From: Ferruginibacter sp.
Lineage (GTDB): Bacteria > Bacteroidota > Bacteroidia > Chitinophagales > Chitinophagaceae
Assembly (NCBI GenBank): GCA_013141115.1
Contig: JABFRP010000002.1
Location: 471,649-535,648, forward strand
Direction: 5' to 3'
DNA length: 64,000 bases
This document shows, piece by piece, positions 17,938-26,126 of this stretch (positions are counted from its first letter, which is position 1; the number at the start of each line of letters is the position of its first letter). The translations under genes and the position numbers were made by a program. The notes below the pieces were generated by a model. That model saw only the letters and a program-made list of their open reading frames with translations. It had not been told where the DNA came from and did no database searches.

Positions 17938-19026
17938 ATGATTATTACAAGTATGTTTTTAAAAATAGCAATTAACAAATATAAGTATAAAGTTTACACG
18001 GTTATGGTAACTTTTGGGTTGGCTATTTTGTTTTTTTCTTGTAATGAAAAAATGAAAGACAGGCCAATTGAACGCTCTTTTTATTACTGGAAATCGATTT
18101 TTAAATTAAATGATTTTGAACAACAACGGTTAGATTCTTTAAACGTAAAAACGATTTACATTAAATTTTTTGATGTGGATTGGGATGATGCCAATAGCTC
18201 AGCAGTACCGGTTGCCAAATTGCAAAACACAGACTATAAGCTACGCAAAAGCATAAAAATGATACCTACAGTTTTTATTACCAATGAATGTATAAAAAAA
18301 ATTGACCCCTCACAAACTGAAAAACTGGCCAACGATATCCATTCACTAATTCAGCAGATTATTGCCACCAATGAATTTAATGCCATTGCCGAAATTCAAA
18401 TTGATTGCGACTGGACCGCATTAACTAAAGAAAAATATTTCCTGTTGCTCAAATCGATAAAAAAGCTTTGGGCAAATACAGCTATTCCTGTTTCGGCAAC
18501 CATCCGTTTGCATCAAATAAAATTTCTTTCCAAAACCGGTGTACCGCCGGTAGATAAAGGTTTGCTGATGTGCTACAATATGGGCAACCTTAAAAATCCG
18601 GCTACCAAAAATTCTATTTTGGAAACTGAAGAATTAAAAAAATATCTTGGTAACCTTTCCGATTATCCTTTGCCATTGGATGTGGCCTTGCCACTGTTTA
18701 ACTGGAAAGTTTTATTCCGCAACAATTCTTACAACGGCTTAATTGAAAATTTACCCGATGATATCTTTACTAACGCTTTTACTGTAAAAAAAGAAAACAG
18801 GTTCGAATTGTTGAAAGACACTTTACTGCAGGGGTACGATCTTAAAAAAGGCGATATTTTAAGAAGTGAGCAAAGCGATTACAGCGAAATTTTATCTGCC
18901 GCAGGCGAAATAAATAAGCGATTAAAAAATACCCAACCAAGGGTATCGCTCTACCATTTGGATTCGGTAATTTTAAATAAATATACTTTACATGAACTGG
19001 AAACCATTTACAATAGCATGCGTTAG
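17938..19026 (+). CDS. Uncharacterised lipoprotein, partner of the 803-aa gene
   Basis: A 362-residue protein with an N-terminal hydrophobic segment ending in LFFSC, a plausible lipoprotein signal; the start could be the ATG at 17938, 17953 or 18004. The body alternates short beta and helix segments (TIYIKFFDVDWDD, PTVFITNECI, AIAEIQIDCDWTA, IPVSATIRLHQIKF, LLMCYNMG, LPLDVALPLFNW), an order that suggests a TIM-barrel-like, glycoside-hydrolase-related fold, but I recognise no named family. Its last 35 bases overlap the start of the next gene, so the two are translationally coupled. Confidence 0.7.
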   Translation: MIITSMFLKIAINKYKYKVYTVMVTFGLAILFFSCNEKMKDRPIERSFYYWKSIFKLNDFEQQRLDSLNVKTIYIKFFDVDWDDANSSAVPVAKLQNTDYKLRKSIKMIPTVFITNECIKKIDPSQTEKLANDIHSLIQQIIATNEFNAIAEIQIDCDWTALTKEKYFLLLKSIKKLWANTAIPVSATIRLHQIKFLSKTGVPPVDKGLLMCYNMGNLKNPATKNSILETEELKKYLGNLSDYPLPLDVALPLFNWKVLFRNNSYNGLIENLPDDIFTNAFTVKKENRFELLKDTLLQGYDLKKGDILRSEQSDYSEILSAAGEINKRLKNTQPRVSLYHLDSVILNKYTLHELETIYNSMR

Positions 19027-21403
19027 TGCCGCACTAATTTCTTTTCCTCAAAATATTATTGGCTGTGGGCCCGATGCCGACCCATATGATTATTACACCT
19101 CTTTCTTTCACCAGAATTTACCCGATGCCAAAGCATACAAACCTTTTTATTACACCAGTTATAATTTTCTGTATGATGAAAACGAGCCGGTGGAAACCAG
19201 TGATGTATTAGCAAAAGAATGGAGCAATTACTGTGGCGCTGCTGTTACTGAAAATGATGCCAAACAATTAGTAAATAAATATGCCTGGAAAGATTTAAAT
19301 AACCTCTATTTTAATATCGAAAAAAACCAACCGCTTAAAATACCTGATAGTGTTAAGCGCAACAGCATGACCAATTATTTTTTGCAACAAAAAGATTTGG
19401 AAGCGTTGGGCTATATTATGTACGCAAAAAAAGCAGAACCCTTTGTTTATGGTGGAGAAAGCAGTTGGAACCTGCCACAAAGGGATAGTGTAACAATGGC
19501 AAAATTGATTAAGAACGGGCAGCAATTGTACGCCGTAGCCAAAAAAGATATTTTTAAACTAAAATACGCTTACCAGGTATTACGTCTTGCACATTACAGC
19601 AACCGCTATAATGATGTTATTAACTGGTACGATGAATATTCCGCCAACATTACCGGTAACAGCAGCAGTGTGCTGCAACCCATGTGTGTAGCATTAAAAG
19701 CCGGTGCTTTGTTTAGAACCGGTAAAGAAAAAGAAGCGGCCTATTTATTCAGCAAAGCTTTTAGTGCATCCACTGCAAAAAGAATTTCCAATTATTTAGG
19801 ATTTAAATGGAGCGTAAAATATGATACGCCGCAAAGCGATTATTTGCTACTGTGTAAAACTAATAAAGAGAAAGCGGACATGATTGCACTGTTTGCAATG
19901 GGCAGTACTAATAACGAAGTGGCCAGCATGAAAGAGATTTACAAATTAGATGCAGGTAACGATATGCTTGAAGTATTGGCTGTAAGAGAAATAAACAAAC
20001 TGGAAGAAAAATATTTAACCCCGTTATTGCAAAAAGAAAAAGGCGGCAAAGCTTTATATTTTTCGTGGAACGAAAATGGAACAGATAGTGCAGACAAAGT
20101 GAATAGTGCAAATACGAAAGAATTAATGAATTTTTTAAATGAGGTGGCAGTAAAAGGCACTGTAAAAAATGTCGGCTTGTTTAAAACCGGTGCTGCATAC
20201 ACCGCTTACATGCTAAAAGATTATACTACTGCAAAAAAACATTTAGCTGTGGCAGAAAAAATGAATCTTACGCAAAAAGTAAAAGATCAATGGGCATTGA
20301 CCAATTTATTAGTCACCATAAATGAAAAAGAAAAAATAGATGCAGCCTTTGAGGAGCAACTTTTACCTTCTGTACAATGGCTGGAAGAAAAAGCCAGATC
20401 AGAAAAGCCAATAAAAGCAGGTTACAGCGATATACAGCAGTGGAAAGCCTTTTACCGCAATTTAATGAGTGAGATATTAGCAGGCAAGTATCATCAGCAA
20501 GGCGATATACACAAAGAAGCTTTGTGTATGGGTGCTGCCGACTATATTATGAATGGCAACAAAACCAGTGACTATTACAGCTATAGCAGCGGTATAGAAT
20601 TTTTAAGAAATAATGTAGTAAGTAAAGAGGTAGAAAAATTATTTGCATTGATGGATAGTAAGCAGCCCAATAAATTTGAGGGATACCTTATCAATCATAA
20701 CTCCGTAAAAAAAGCAACTGTAATTGATTTTGCCGGCACCGCTTTTTTAAGAGATTATGATTATACAAAAGCTATTGCATGGTTTAAAAAATCGGCAGAT
20801 AAAAAAACTTCCGTAATTAATACCAATCCATTTATTGACCTGTTATACGATCAGGAAGAAGCGTTGCCCTCCGAAGCAAAATTTACCACTACTAAATTAG
20901 CTTTTGCAGAAGAAATGCTGCGCCTGCAAAAACTAAGCGAAACAGATAAAGCCAATGCTGCAAAACATTTATACAAAATGGCTAACGGTTTTTACAGCAT
21001 AACCTATTATGGCCATGCCTGGAGGTTGGTGCAGTATGGAAGAAGCGGCAGCGATGGTTATTATATCCCCAATAATGCTACCAGTTTTCAAAAAGAATAT
21101 TATGGTTGCTTGAAAGCGCATGAGTATTTTGAAAAAGCCATGAACGCCAGTAGTGATAAAAATTTTAAAGCCAAATGTTTATTTATGATGGGTAAATGTG
21201 CTCAAAAAAATGTACGTCAACCACAATACAGCGATTTTGGCAGCAATTACGATAAGTATGATGCAGCAGAAAAAGATTATTTTATCTTATTTAAAAACAA
21301 CAAATACTTTCCGCAGCTGGTAAAAGAATACAGCAACACTGCATTTTATAAAGAAGCTTATAACAGTTGTAGTTACCTGAGAGATTTTGTAAGGAAGAAA
21401 TAA
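18992..21403 (+). CDS. Uncharacterised 803-aa lipoprotein with helical repeats
   Basis: A large protein with an N-terminal signal and lipobox (NIIGC, Cys about residue 25), followed by GPDADPYDYYTSFF. Most of the rest is alpha-helical with TPR-like pairs (for example AYTAYMLKDYTTAKKHLAVAEKM and AFLRDYDYTKAIAWFKKSADKK, and AHEYFEKAMN near the end). It overlaps the preceding lipoprotein gene by 35 bases. I do not recognise a named family. A diverged copy of its last 36 codons is found at 22060-22179, so a tandem paralogue once existed here. Confidence 0.75.
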   Translation: MNWKPFTIACVSAALISFPQNIIGCGPDADPYDYYTSFFHQNLPDAKAYKPFYYTSYNFLYDENEPVETSDVLAKEWSNYCGAAVTENDAKQLVNKYAWKDLNNLYFNIEKNQPLKIPDSVKRNSMTNYFLQQKDLEALGYIMYAKKAEPFVYGGESSWNLPQRDSVTMAKLIKNGQQLYAVAKKDIFKLKYAYQVLRLAHYSNRYNDVINWYDEYSANITGNSSSVLQPMCVALKAGALFRTGKEKEAAYLFSKAFSASTAKRISNYLGFKWSVKYDTPQSDYLLLCKTNKEKADMIALFAMGSTNNEVASMKEIYKLDAGNDMLEVLAVREINKLEEKYLTPLLQKEKGGKALYFSWNENGTDSADKVNSANTKELMNFLNEVAVKGTVKNVGLFKTGAAYTAYMLKDYTTAKKHLAVAEKMNLTQKVKDQWALTNLLVTINEKEKIDAAFEEQLLPSVQWLEEKARSEKPIKAGYSDIQQWKAFYRNLMSEILAGKYHQQGDIHKEALCMGAADYIMNGNKTSDYYSYSSGIEFLRNNVVSKEVEKLFALMDSKQPNKFEGYLINHNSVKKATVIDFAGTAFLRDYDYTKAIAWFKKSADKKTSVINTNPFIDLLYDQEEALPSEAKFTTTKLAFAEEMLRLQKLSETDKANAAKHLYKMANGFYSITYYGHAWRLVQYGRSGSDGYYIPNNATSFQKEYYGCLKAHEYFEKAMNASSDKNFKAKCLFMMGKCAQKNVRQPQYSDFGSNYDKYDAAEKDYFILFKNNKYFPQLVKEYSNTAFYKEAYNSCSYLRDFVRKK

Positions 21404-21410
21404 ATATTTA

Positions 21411-21449
21411 TGTAGTTGGCCAGGCGGCCAATAACAGCGCAGGCCTACA
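21411..21449. other. Inverted repeat after the 803-aa gene
   Basis: TGTAG-TT-GGCC (21411-21421) pairs with GGCCTACA (21442-21449); an inner GGCC repeat (21427-21430) could pair as well. It lies directly after the stop codon and before the toxin-antitoxin genes. The GCCTACAA half recurs near 22944, so it may be one edge of an inserted segment. Confidence 0.3.
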
Positions 21450-21491
21450 AATAGCTTAACTTTTTACTTAAAATTTTGTAGTTTTACTACT

Positions 21492-21710
21492 ATGAAAACA
21501 GCCGTTCAATACTTAAATGACCAAAAAGGAAATACCCAGGCAGTTCAACTTCCAATTTCCCAATGGACACGACTAATGAACAAATTGACTAAATATGAGC
21601 AAATGCTCAAAGTTAAGTCTGACTTGACACAATCCTTTGAGGAAGTAAAAAAAATGCGTCAGGGTAAAATCAAAAAGCAATCTTTACAAAATTTTTTGAA
21701 TGAGTTATAA
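21492..21710 (+). CDS. Putative antitoxin of a RelE/ParE-type pair
   Basis: A 72-residue protein, mostly helical and charged, with QLPISQWTRLMNKLTKYEQ and a basic/acidic C-terminal helix (FEEVKKMRQGKIKKQSLQNF). Its last 11 bases overlap the ATG of a RelE/ParE-like reading frame, the usual arrangement of type II toxin-antitoxin genes. The sequence resembles antitoxins seen in Bacteroidota accessory regions, but no DNA-binding motif is obvious. Its toxin is frameshifted, so it may now be an orphan antitoxin. Confidence 0.65.
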   Translation: MKTAVQYLNDQKGNTQAVQLPISQWTRLMNKLTKYEQMLKVKSDLTQSFEEVKKMRQGKIKKQSLQNFLNEL

Positions 21711-22031
21711 TGTTACCCCTACTCCTACTTTTAAATCTCAGGTAAGAGATTAATAAAGAAATTCCCATCTCTTAAAAAAGAGTTATCAGACCTTAGTGTT
21801 ACCTTATCGCAAATACCTGATTTGGGAACTCACTTAGGCAATGATACATTCAAGATTCGATTAGCAGTAAAGTGTAAGGGCAAAGGGAAAAGTGGCGGTA
21901 TGAGAATTATAACCTTTAAGGTAGACAGCAATAAAGAGATTTATATGTTGACCATTTACGACAAATCTGAAATTGCTTCAGTTGACGATAGACCAATAAA
22001 ATTTATTATCAGACAAATTACAATAGAATAA
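21700..22031 (+). pseudogene. RelE/ParE-type toxin, frameshifted
   Basis: Starting at the ATG that overlaps the antitoxin, the frame reads MSYNVTPTPTFKSQVRD and stops at 21751-21753. If a single A is restored in the GTAAG sequence near 21744, the reading continues as KRLIKKFPSLKKELSDL and runs to the stop at 22029-22031. The restored 110-residue protein has RelE/ParE features: KRLIKKFPSL early, FKIRLAV in the middle, and KSGGMRIITFKV followed by EIYMLTIYDKSE. The one-base loss is a true mutation or a sequencing error; the rest of the frame is intact, so the damage would be recent. Confidence 0.8.
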
Positions 22032-22059
22032 AAACGGCTTACAAATTCGGTTTGTTGCT

Positions 22060-22179
22060 ATGGATATTAAACGCAATAAATACTTTTCGCAGTTTGTAAA
22101 AGAATATGGTAGCACGCCATTTTATAAAGAGGCTTTTAGCAGTTGCAGTTATTTAAGGGATTTTGTGAAGAGGATGTGA
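22060..22179 (+). pseudogene. Remnant of a second copy of the 803-aa lipoprotein gene
   Basis: An open stretch of 39 codons (KYFSQFVKEYGSTPFYKEAF then SSCSYLRDFVK) aligns with the last residues of the 803-aa lipoprotein (KYFPQLVKEYSNTAFYKEAY then NSCSYLRDFVRKK), ending in a stop at the matching place. The DNA is clearly diverged, so this is the tail of an old tandem paralogue whose 5' part has been lost, apparently where the toxin-antitoxin segment now lies. Confidence 0.75.
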
Positions 22180-22940
22180 GAAAATGGGAGAGTGAAAAAC
22201 TTGCGTATATTTATAAGTTGCAGGCAATTAAGACAGACTTTATGTGGGAAGAACTAAAAGTATATAACCAGTTAGACAAAGCAGACATCAACCCTACTTT
22301 CAAAAAGTTCGGCAGTAATTTGGTATCGCTTATTGGCGGCCACTCAATTGACCAGACAGCATCACTCATCAAGTTATCTCGACAAATAAATCAACTTGAG
22401 CAAGCAATTTTCATTGAGAAGGACAAAGGTTCATACAATCTAAAAGTAAGAACATCAATCAAACCTGTTGACTTTTATAGACGACATAAATTCACTATGC
22501 TTAATGTCGTTTCTTTGGGTGACATAATGAATAATCATCGTAGGACATCTTATCCGTTGACACAGGAATGGAATGACTTAGCTATTTACTTAGCGACAAG
22601 AATTAAAACAGATGTTGAAAATTACTTTCAAACATATAACTCATACGACAAAATAATTGACAGACGGAAGGAAGTTGAGCCAAAAGACTTTGGGCTTGAC
22701 AACAAATATGAACTTTTGATTTACGCAGCCATCAAGACAAAAAATAAAGACCTCTTAAATCAATATCTTGACAAAAAGATTAGCCGACCTGTAATGGGAA
22801 TTACGCAAAGTGAATACTTGAAGCCAGACAATCAAGAGATTGATGAAAAAAGTTTTTTAGACCGTTTAAAATCATTTGCTTTGGCAGGAGACTTTACAAA
22901 TATTGAAAAGGAAATAGCAGCAATAGGCGGGCAGAATTAA
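22143..22940 (+). CDS. Orphan protein of unknown function (start uncertain)
   Basis: A reading frame of up to 265 codons that opens after a TAG at 22137 and overlaps the paralogue remnant. The first possible start is TTG at 22143; the first ATG is at 22242 (232 residues). The product is helical and charged with no signal peptide or membrane helix; FGSNLVSLIGGHSIDQTASLIKL and KYELLIYAAIKTKNKDLLNQYL are its most structured parts. I recognise no family. It may be 5'-truncated. Its use of GAC and ACA codons differs from the neighbours, which fits acquisition from elsewhere. An inverted repeat begins right at its stop codon. Confidence 0.55.
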   Translation: MQLFKGFCEEDVRKWESEKLAYIYKLQAIKTDFMWEELKVYNQLDKADINPTFKKFGSNLVSLIGGHSIDQTASLIKLSRQINQLEQAIFIEKDKGSYNLKVRTSIKPVDFYRRHKFTMLNVVSLGDIMNNHRRTSYPLTQEWNDLAIYLATRIKTDVENYFQTYNSYDKIIDRRKEVEPKDFGLDNKYELLIYAAIKTKNKDLLNQYLDKKISRPVMGITQSEYLKPDNQEIDEKSFLDRLKSFALAGDFTNIEKEIAAIGGQN

Positions 22941-23048
22941 CTGCCTACAACATGATCAGGTTTTGTGCAATTGGGGCTCGACGTTGAAGCAATCATCGAC
23001 AGGCATATCCAATCTTTATATTCGGTGGACGGAATTCTGCCTGGCAGT
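22940..23048. other. Cassette-boundary-like inverted repeat
   Basis: ACTGCC at 22940-22945 and GGCAGT at 23043-23048 bracket 109 bases that start exactly at the stop of the orphan gene. Inside, CGACGTTG (22979) and CAATCATCG (22990) form a small imperfect hairpin. The size and position recall attC-type recombination sites behind gene-cassette ORFs, but the canonical RYYYAAC/GTTRRRY cores are not present, so this is only a resemblance. The remaining bases to 23189 are AT-rich with no gene seen. Confidence 0.3.
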
Positions 23049-23189
23049 AGTTCTAAACTTCGGCTTTTATTTAAATAAAAAAGCTGTACAAGCGAAACGC
23101 TGCCGTAGTGATTTTTTTTAATAATTTTACAGCCAAAGCTCTTATTGCAAATGTTGGCTGCATTACAAAATGAGGCTTTTCAAAAAAAA

Positions 23190-24701
23190 CTATTGTGTCG
23201 GGCAATTCAATTCCCTTCTTTGTTTCCTGGTTAATTTAGGTGATGATTGCCCGTAACTTTTATTTTTGTACGGCCTGTAACCAAAAAATGGCACCCGTAA
23301 AATAAAATACACATCAGCCGATTTTGTTTTGGCAAACCTTGCCTTTATTATTGATGCCGACCCTATCACCAATGGCCCCAACCGCATAGCTACCCCTGCC
23401 TGAAAACCAAAAATTGAATTATAGCTTAGCGGCATATAAACACCTGCCCACGAAATTTCGGCCCTTGGTGTAACGCTTACCGAAACCGGGTTGTAATTGC
23501 CGGTATAAAAATTAATGCGTGAAAACATCAAAGGAATATTTACCTGCGCCTGTATACCAACTACCTTATTAAAAAAACGATCGTAAGATAAATGCAGCGT
23601 GGTGGGCAATTGCATAGTTAATGCAGCAGGTTCGGTACGGGCATTAAAAAGATTTTTATAATAATTGCCAATTTGTTCGCCATTGCTTGAATCTGATGGC
23701 GCTGTAAGTTGATCAATCAGGTAAGTGCTACCTGCAAAATTAACCGCAAAACCATCCATATCTTTTTTATTGTACCTGATAAAGCCAATATCGGTAATGG
23801 ATGCCCCAATACGCCAGATATAATTAGCTGTTCTATCGCTATAGGCTGTTTCATACACCTGCATCTCGTCCCGGTACTCATAACTCACGCCCACATCTAA
23901 TCCAAGTCCTGAATTTTTAAAAGACAGGTATTCATTAACGGTGTTAAGTGAATCAGGAATCTTGGTGTAATCTAAACGTACAGTTCCGGTATTGTTGATA
24001 ATAGCATCTTTTTTTCCTGTGCCACCTGCAGGATCGGGAACAGAATCGTAAGTAAAAGATAATTTATTGGTACCAAAGGATAATGCAGCTAAACCACCCA
24101 GATATTTTACCGAAGCGCCTAATTTCCACACGCCATAATCTGTATTGACAATTTGCCTGCTGTAAGTAAGTGCTACCTCCTTCCAGCCATGCACATTTAC
24201 TGCCATGTTGCTTAATGCAAGCCGGTTATTTATTAAAGAAGCATCGATATGGTTTTGTGCCAGTAAATTTAAAATGGGATGACTGATGCCATGTGCATTT
24301 ACCATTGTTCTTACCCTTGTTGTAATTGCAAAAGCATGCTTATCTGACAGCCTTATCAATAATGATGGCCCAAACACATCGGCATTAATATTTGCTTTGC
24401 CGTTTTTTGTTATCGGGTCAGCAAAACTAAAGCCACCATTATCATCATTACGATTTTTATACCTGAATGAAAACACATTATTACCAGCAGCAGCAGAAAG
24501 ACCTGCTACATTAAGATCGGCCCTGAAACGATGATTTAGAATATCTGCCGGATTATTTAAAATGCCGTACACGCCTGTATAGGAAGATGAATGGTATCCC
24601 AAATATGATTGGGCAGCACAAAAAAAACAAACAAACTGTATGCTGATCAAAAGCAAAACTATCTTAACAGTTATACAGGATTGAGAAGATTTTTTTTGCA
24701 T
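23190..24701 (-). CDS. DUF5723 outer-membrane protein
   Basis: A 503-residue exported protein with a signal peptide (about residues 1-30, cleavage near CAAQ) and a mature start SYLGYHSSSYTGVYGILNNPADIL, where 'NPA' in the first strand is characteristic of DUF5723 and related FadL/PorV-like barrels. Alternating strands fill the rest, and the last segment (FAKTKSADVYFILRVPFFGYRPYK) is barrel-like, followed by a basic tail. Likely an outer-membrane beta barrel; substrate unknown. It stands alone, upstream of the cassette-like patch on the opposite strand. Confidence 0.8.
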   Translation of the reverse strand: MQKKSSQSCITVKIVLLLISIQFVCFFCAAQSYLGYHSSSYTGVYGILNNPADILNHRFRADLNVAGLSAAAGNNVFSFRYKNRNDDNGGFSFADPITKNGKANINADVFGPSLLIRLSDKHAFAITTRVRTMVNAHGISHPILNLLAQNHIDASLINNRLALSNMAVNVHGWKEVALTYSRQIVNTDYGVWKLGASVKYLGGLAALSFGTNKLSFTYDSVPDPAGGTGKKDAIINNTGTVRLDYTKIPDSLNTVNEYLSFKNSGLGLDVGVSYEYRDEMQVYETAYSDRTANYIWRIGASITDIGFIRYNKKDMDGFAVNFAGSTYLIDQLTAPSDSSNGEQIGNYYKNLFNARTEPAALTMQLPTTLHLSYDRFFNKVVGIQAQVNIPLMFSRINFYTGNYNPVSVSVTPRAEISWAGVYMPLSYNSIFGFQAGVAMRLGPLVIGSASIIKARFAKTKSADVYFILRVPFFGYRPYKNKSYGQSSPKLTRKQRRELNCPTQ

Positions 24702-24844
24702 GATTTAATAGAAAGCCAATAAAGGTAACAAGAATCCTTTATTTACTCTAAAGTAATAGGATAACATTATCAATATATGTTCCCTAATGGCTGTTTCTTC
24801 CTTAAACAAGTTTCTCTACAAATCCATCCTTCACACTCATCACA

Positions 24845-25381
24845 TTACCTCGGCGAAGGATTTACCTGCTGTACCGGTATACCATGCTTTTGTGCATAAG
24901 CTGTACCTACTTTTACAACAGCGGTATATAATATTTCAAACTTTGCGGCATAAGTATCTGAAATATTTTTTTCTGCTGCTGCAATTTTTTCTGCAGGTGC
25001 GTTGGCATCATACAATCCAGCAAGAGCCGTGTACTCATTTTTATACACCGGTAACACAAACTCGTACAATGCGGTAGATGCAGCCAGCATTTCCTTATTG
25101 TCATCGTTGCTGCTGATGCCTTTTACCTGTGCAAAATTCTCCTCTACCCTTGTTAATTTATCTTTTACCACTTCGGCCCTTTTCATGGGTGCAGTAGCCA
25201 TTGTTTTTTCATCCACTAATTTTTCCGAAGGGGTGGCGAGGTCACGTTTCAATTCGTACCCTGCAAAGCCATATAGCATATTGCAGTTAAGCGAGGCAAT
25301 ACCAAAAGTTTTTTCCGGTGAAGTGCTGCAGGAACTTAGCAGGCAACAGGCAATAAGTAATAATGCAACTAATTTTTTCAT
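24845..25381 (-). CDS. Uncharacterised lipoprotein
   Basis: A 178-residue protein with a typical lipoprotein signal (MKKLVALLLIACCLLSSCS, lipobox LSSC, Cys about 18). The mature part is helical, with a long amphipathic region (EVVKDKLTRVEENFAQVKGI, ANAPAEKIAAAEKNISDTYA). The pattern resembles small helical-bundle lipoproteins, but I cannot name a family. It ends 144 bases before the DUF5723 start on the same strand. Confidence 0.72.
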   Translation of the reverse strand: MKKLVALLLIACCLLSSCSTSPEKTFGIASLNCNMLYGFAGYELKRDLATPSEKLVDEKTMATAPMKRAEVVKDKLTRVEENFAQVKGISSNDDNKEMLAASTALYEFVLPVYKNEYTALAGLYDANAPAEKIAAAEKNISDTYAAKFEILYTAVVKVGTAYAQKHGIPVQQVNPSPR

Positions 25382-25505
25382 GGTGTTTGTTTGTACAGTA
25401 AAGATGTGTAAGATAATATACCGGTGCTATTTATTATAATGAAACAAACGTTTTTTTCTTCGCTGTTATCGCTCCTTCTCCAACAACAAACACACAAATC
25501 TTGTC

Positions 25506-25544
25506 AAAAAAAAACCACCAGCTTTTATACTGATGGCTTTTTTT
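25506..25544 (-). terminator. Minus-strand intrinsic terminator with no intact gene
   Basis: On the minus strand GCCATCAG pairs with CTGGTGGT (G-U pairs allowed) around an 8-base loop, followed by nine T's. No intact gene ends just upstream. A 12-codon frame ending YVGIRLFTF stops at 25592, which looks like the last strand of an outer-membrane barrel, so this may be the terminator of a lost gene. The remaining bases from 25382 to 25797 hold no other gene that I can see. Confidence 0.5.
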
Positions 25545-25797
25545 ATGTGCTTGTTTGGTTATGCTAATTTGCAAGTGATAGGTAGTTATCATTAGAAAGT
25601 AAATAATCTTATCCCCACGTATGCAGCCATATTTTAGATAATTTAAAAAAATAAATGACTATTGTTTCATAATTTTCTCGTTTTTAAGTATGTACATTCA
25701 TTTATTGTTTCAGTAGCCATAATTATTAACATTATAAAAAGAATGTGAAATTATTTTTTGGAAAATGTAAACATGAAACCATATTTTTACCTTGAAA

Positions 25798-25828
25798 AAG
25801 AAGGAAGTGTTGGTATCACTCCCTTCTT
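25798..25828 (-). terminator. Terminator of the 41-aa Cys-rich peptide gene
   Basis: A 12-bp stem (AAGAAGGGAGTG / CACTTCCTTCTT with one G-U pair) followed by T's on the minus strand, 24 bases after the small gene's stop codon. Confidence 0.7.
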
Positions 25829-25852
25829 GAAATGTCGATAAGATTAAATTAA

Positions 25853-25978
25853 CTACTTAATCTTGACACAGAATCTAAAAACTCTGGCTTTCTTAGGATA
25901 AATCCTCTTTCCGTTTCGTGTTATGAAGGGTACGAAGATTTCCTTATAGCCAGGCTTACAACAACTACAATTTTTCAT
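25853..25978 (-). CDS. Small Cys-rich peptide (41 aa)
   Basis: An ATG-started minus-strand frame encoding MKNCSCCKPGYKEIFVP followed by a basic stretch (ITRNGKRIYPKKARVFRF) and CVKIK. It has a CxCC cluster at residues 4-7 and a fourth Cys at 37, a plausible zinc-ribbon-like ligand set, and is strongly basic. A dedicated terminator follows within 24 bases and several hairpins precede it, which supports a real small gene. I recall similar short conserved proteins in the phylum, but cannot name one. It lies downstream of the ribonucleotide reductase gene on the same strand. Confidence 0.6.
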   Translation of the reverse strand: MKNCSCCKPGYKEIFVPFITRNGKRIYPKKARVFRFCVKIK

Positions 25979-26040
25979 TGTACTAAAGTTTTTGTAAGTG
26001 AATAATAACCGCTAATCTCAACGCTAGCGGGTCACGTATT

Positions 26041-26069
26041 AAAGGTTGCTTAGAAATAGGCAGCCTTTA
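26041..26069 (+). terminator. Hairpin with T run upstream of the Cys-rich peptide gene
   Basis: AAAGGTTGC pairs with GCAGCCTTT (one G-U) and is followed by AATTTTTT on the plus strand. It could be a terminator for plus-strand transcription, or part of a structured leader for the minus-strand peptide gene. Confidence 0.35.
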
Positions 26070-26086
26070 ATTTTTTCAAAGAACTT

Positions 26087-26126
26087 AACTGGAAAGCGCC
26101 AAGATTATTCTCGACGCTTTCCAGTT
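26087..26126 (-). terminator. Long perfect inverted repeat after the ribonucleotide reductase gene
   Basis: AACTGGAAAGCG (26087-26098) and CGCTTTCCAGTT (26115-26126) pair perfectly over 12 bp with a 16-base loop, 79 bases beyond the nrdJ stop. There is no immediate T run, so it may stabilise the mRNA 3' end or stop transcription only weakly. Confidence 0.45.

Noticed and set aside
22940..23048. True integron attC site
   Set aside because: Size and position fit, but the required RYYYAAC/GTTRRRY core pair is missing and no integrase is in the window; kept only as a cassette-like hypothesis.
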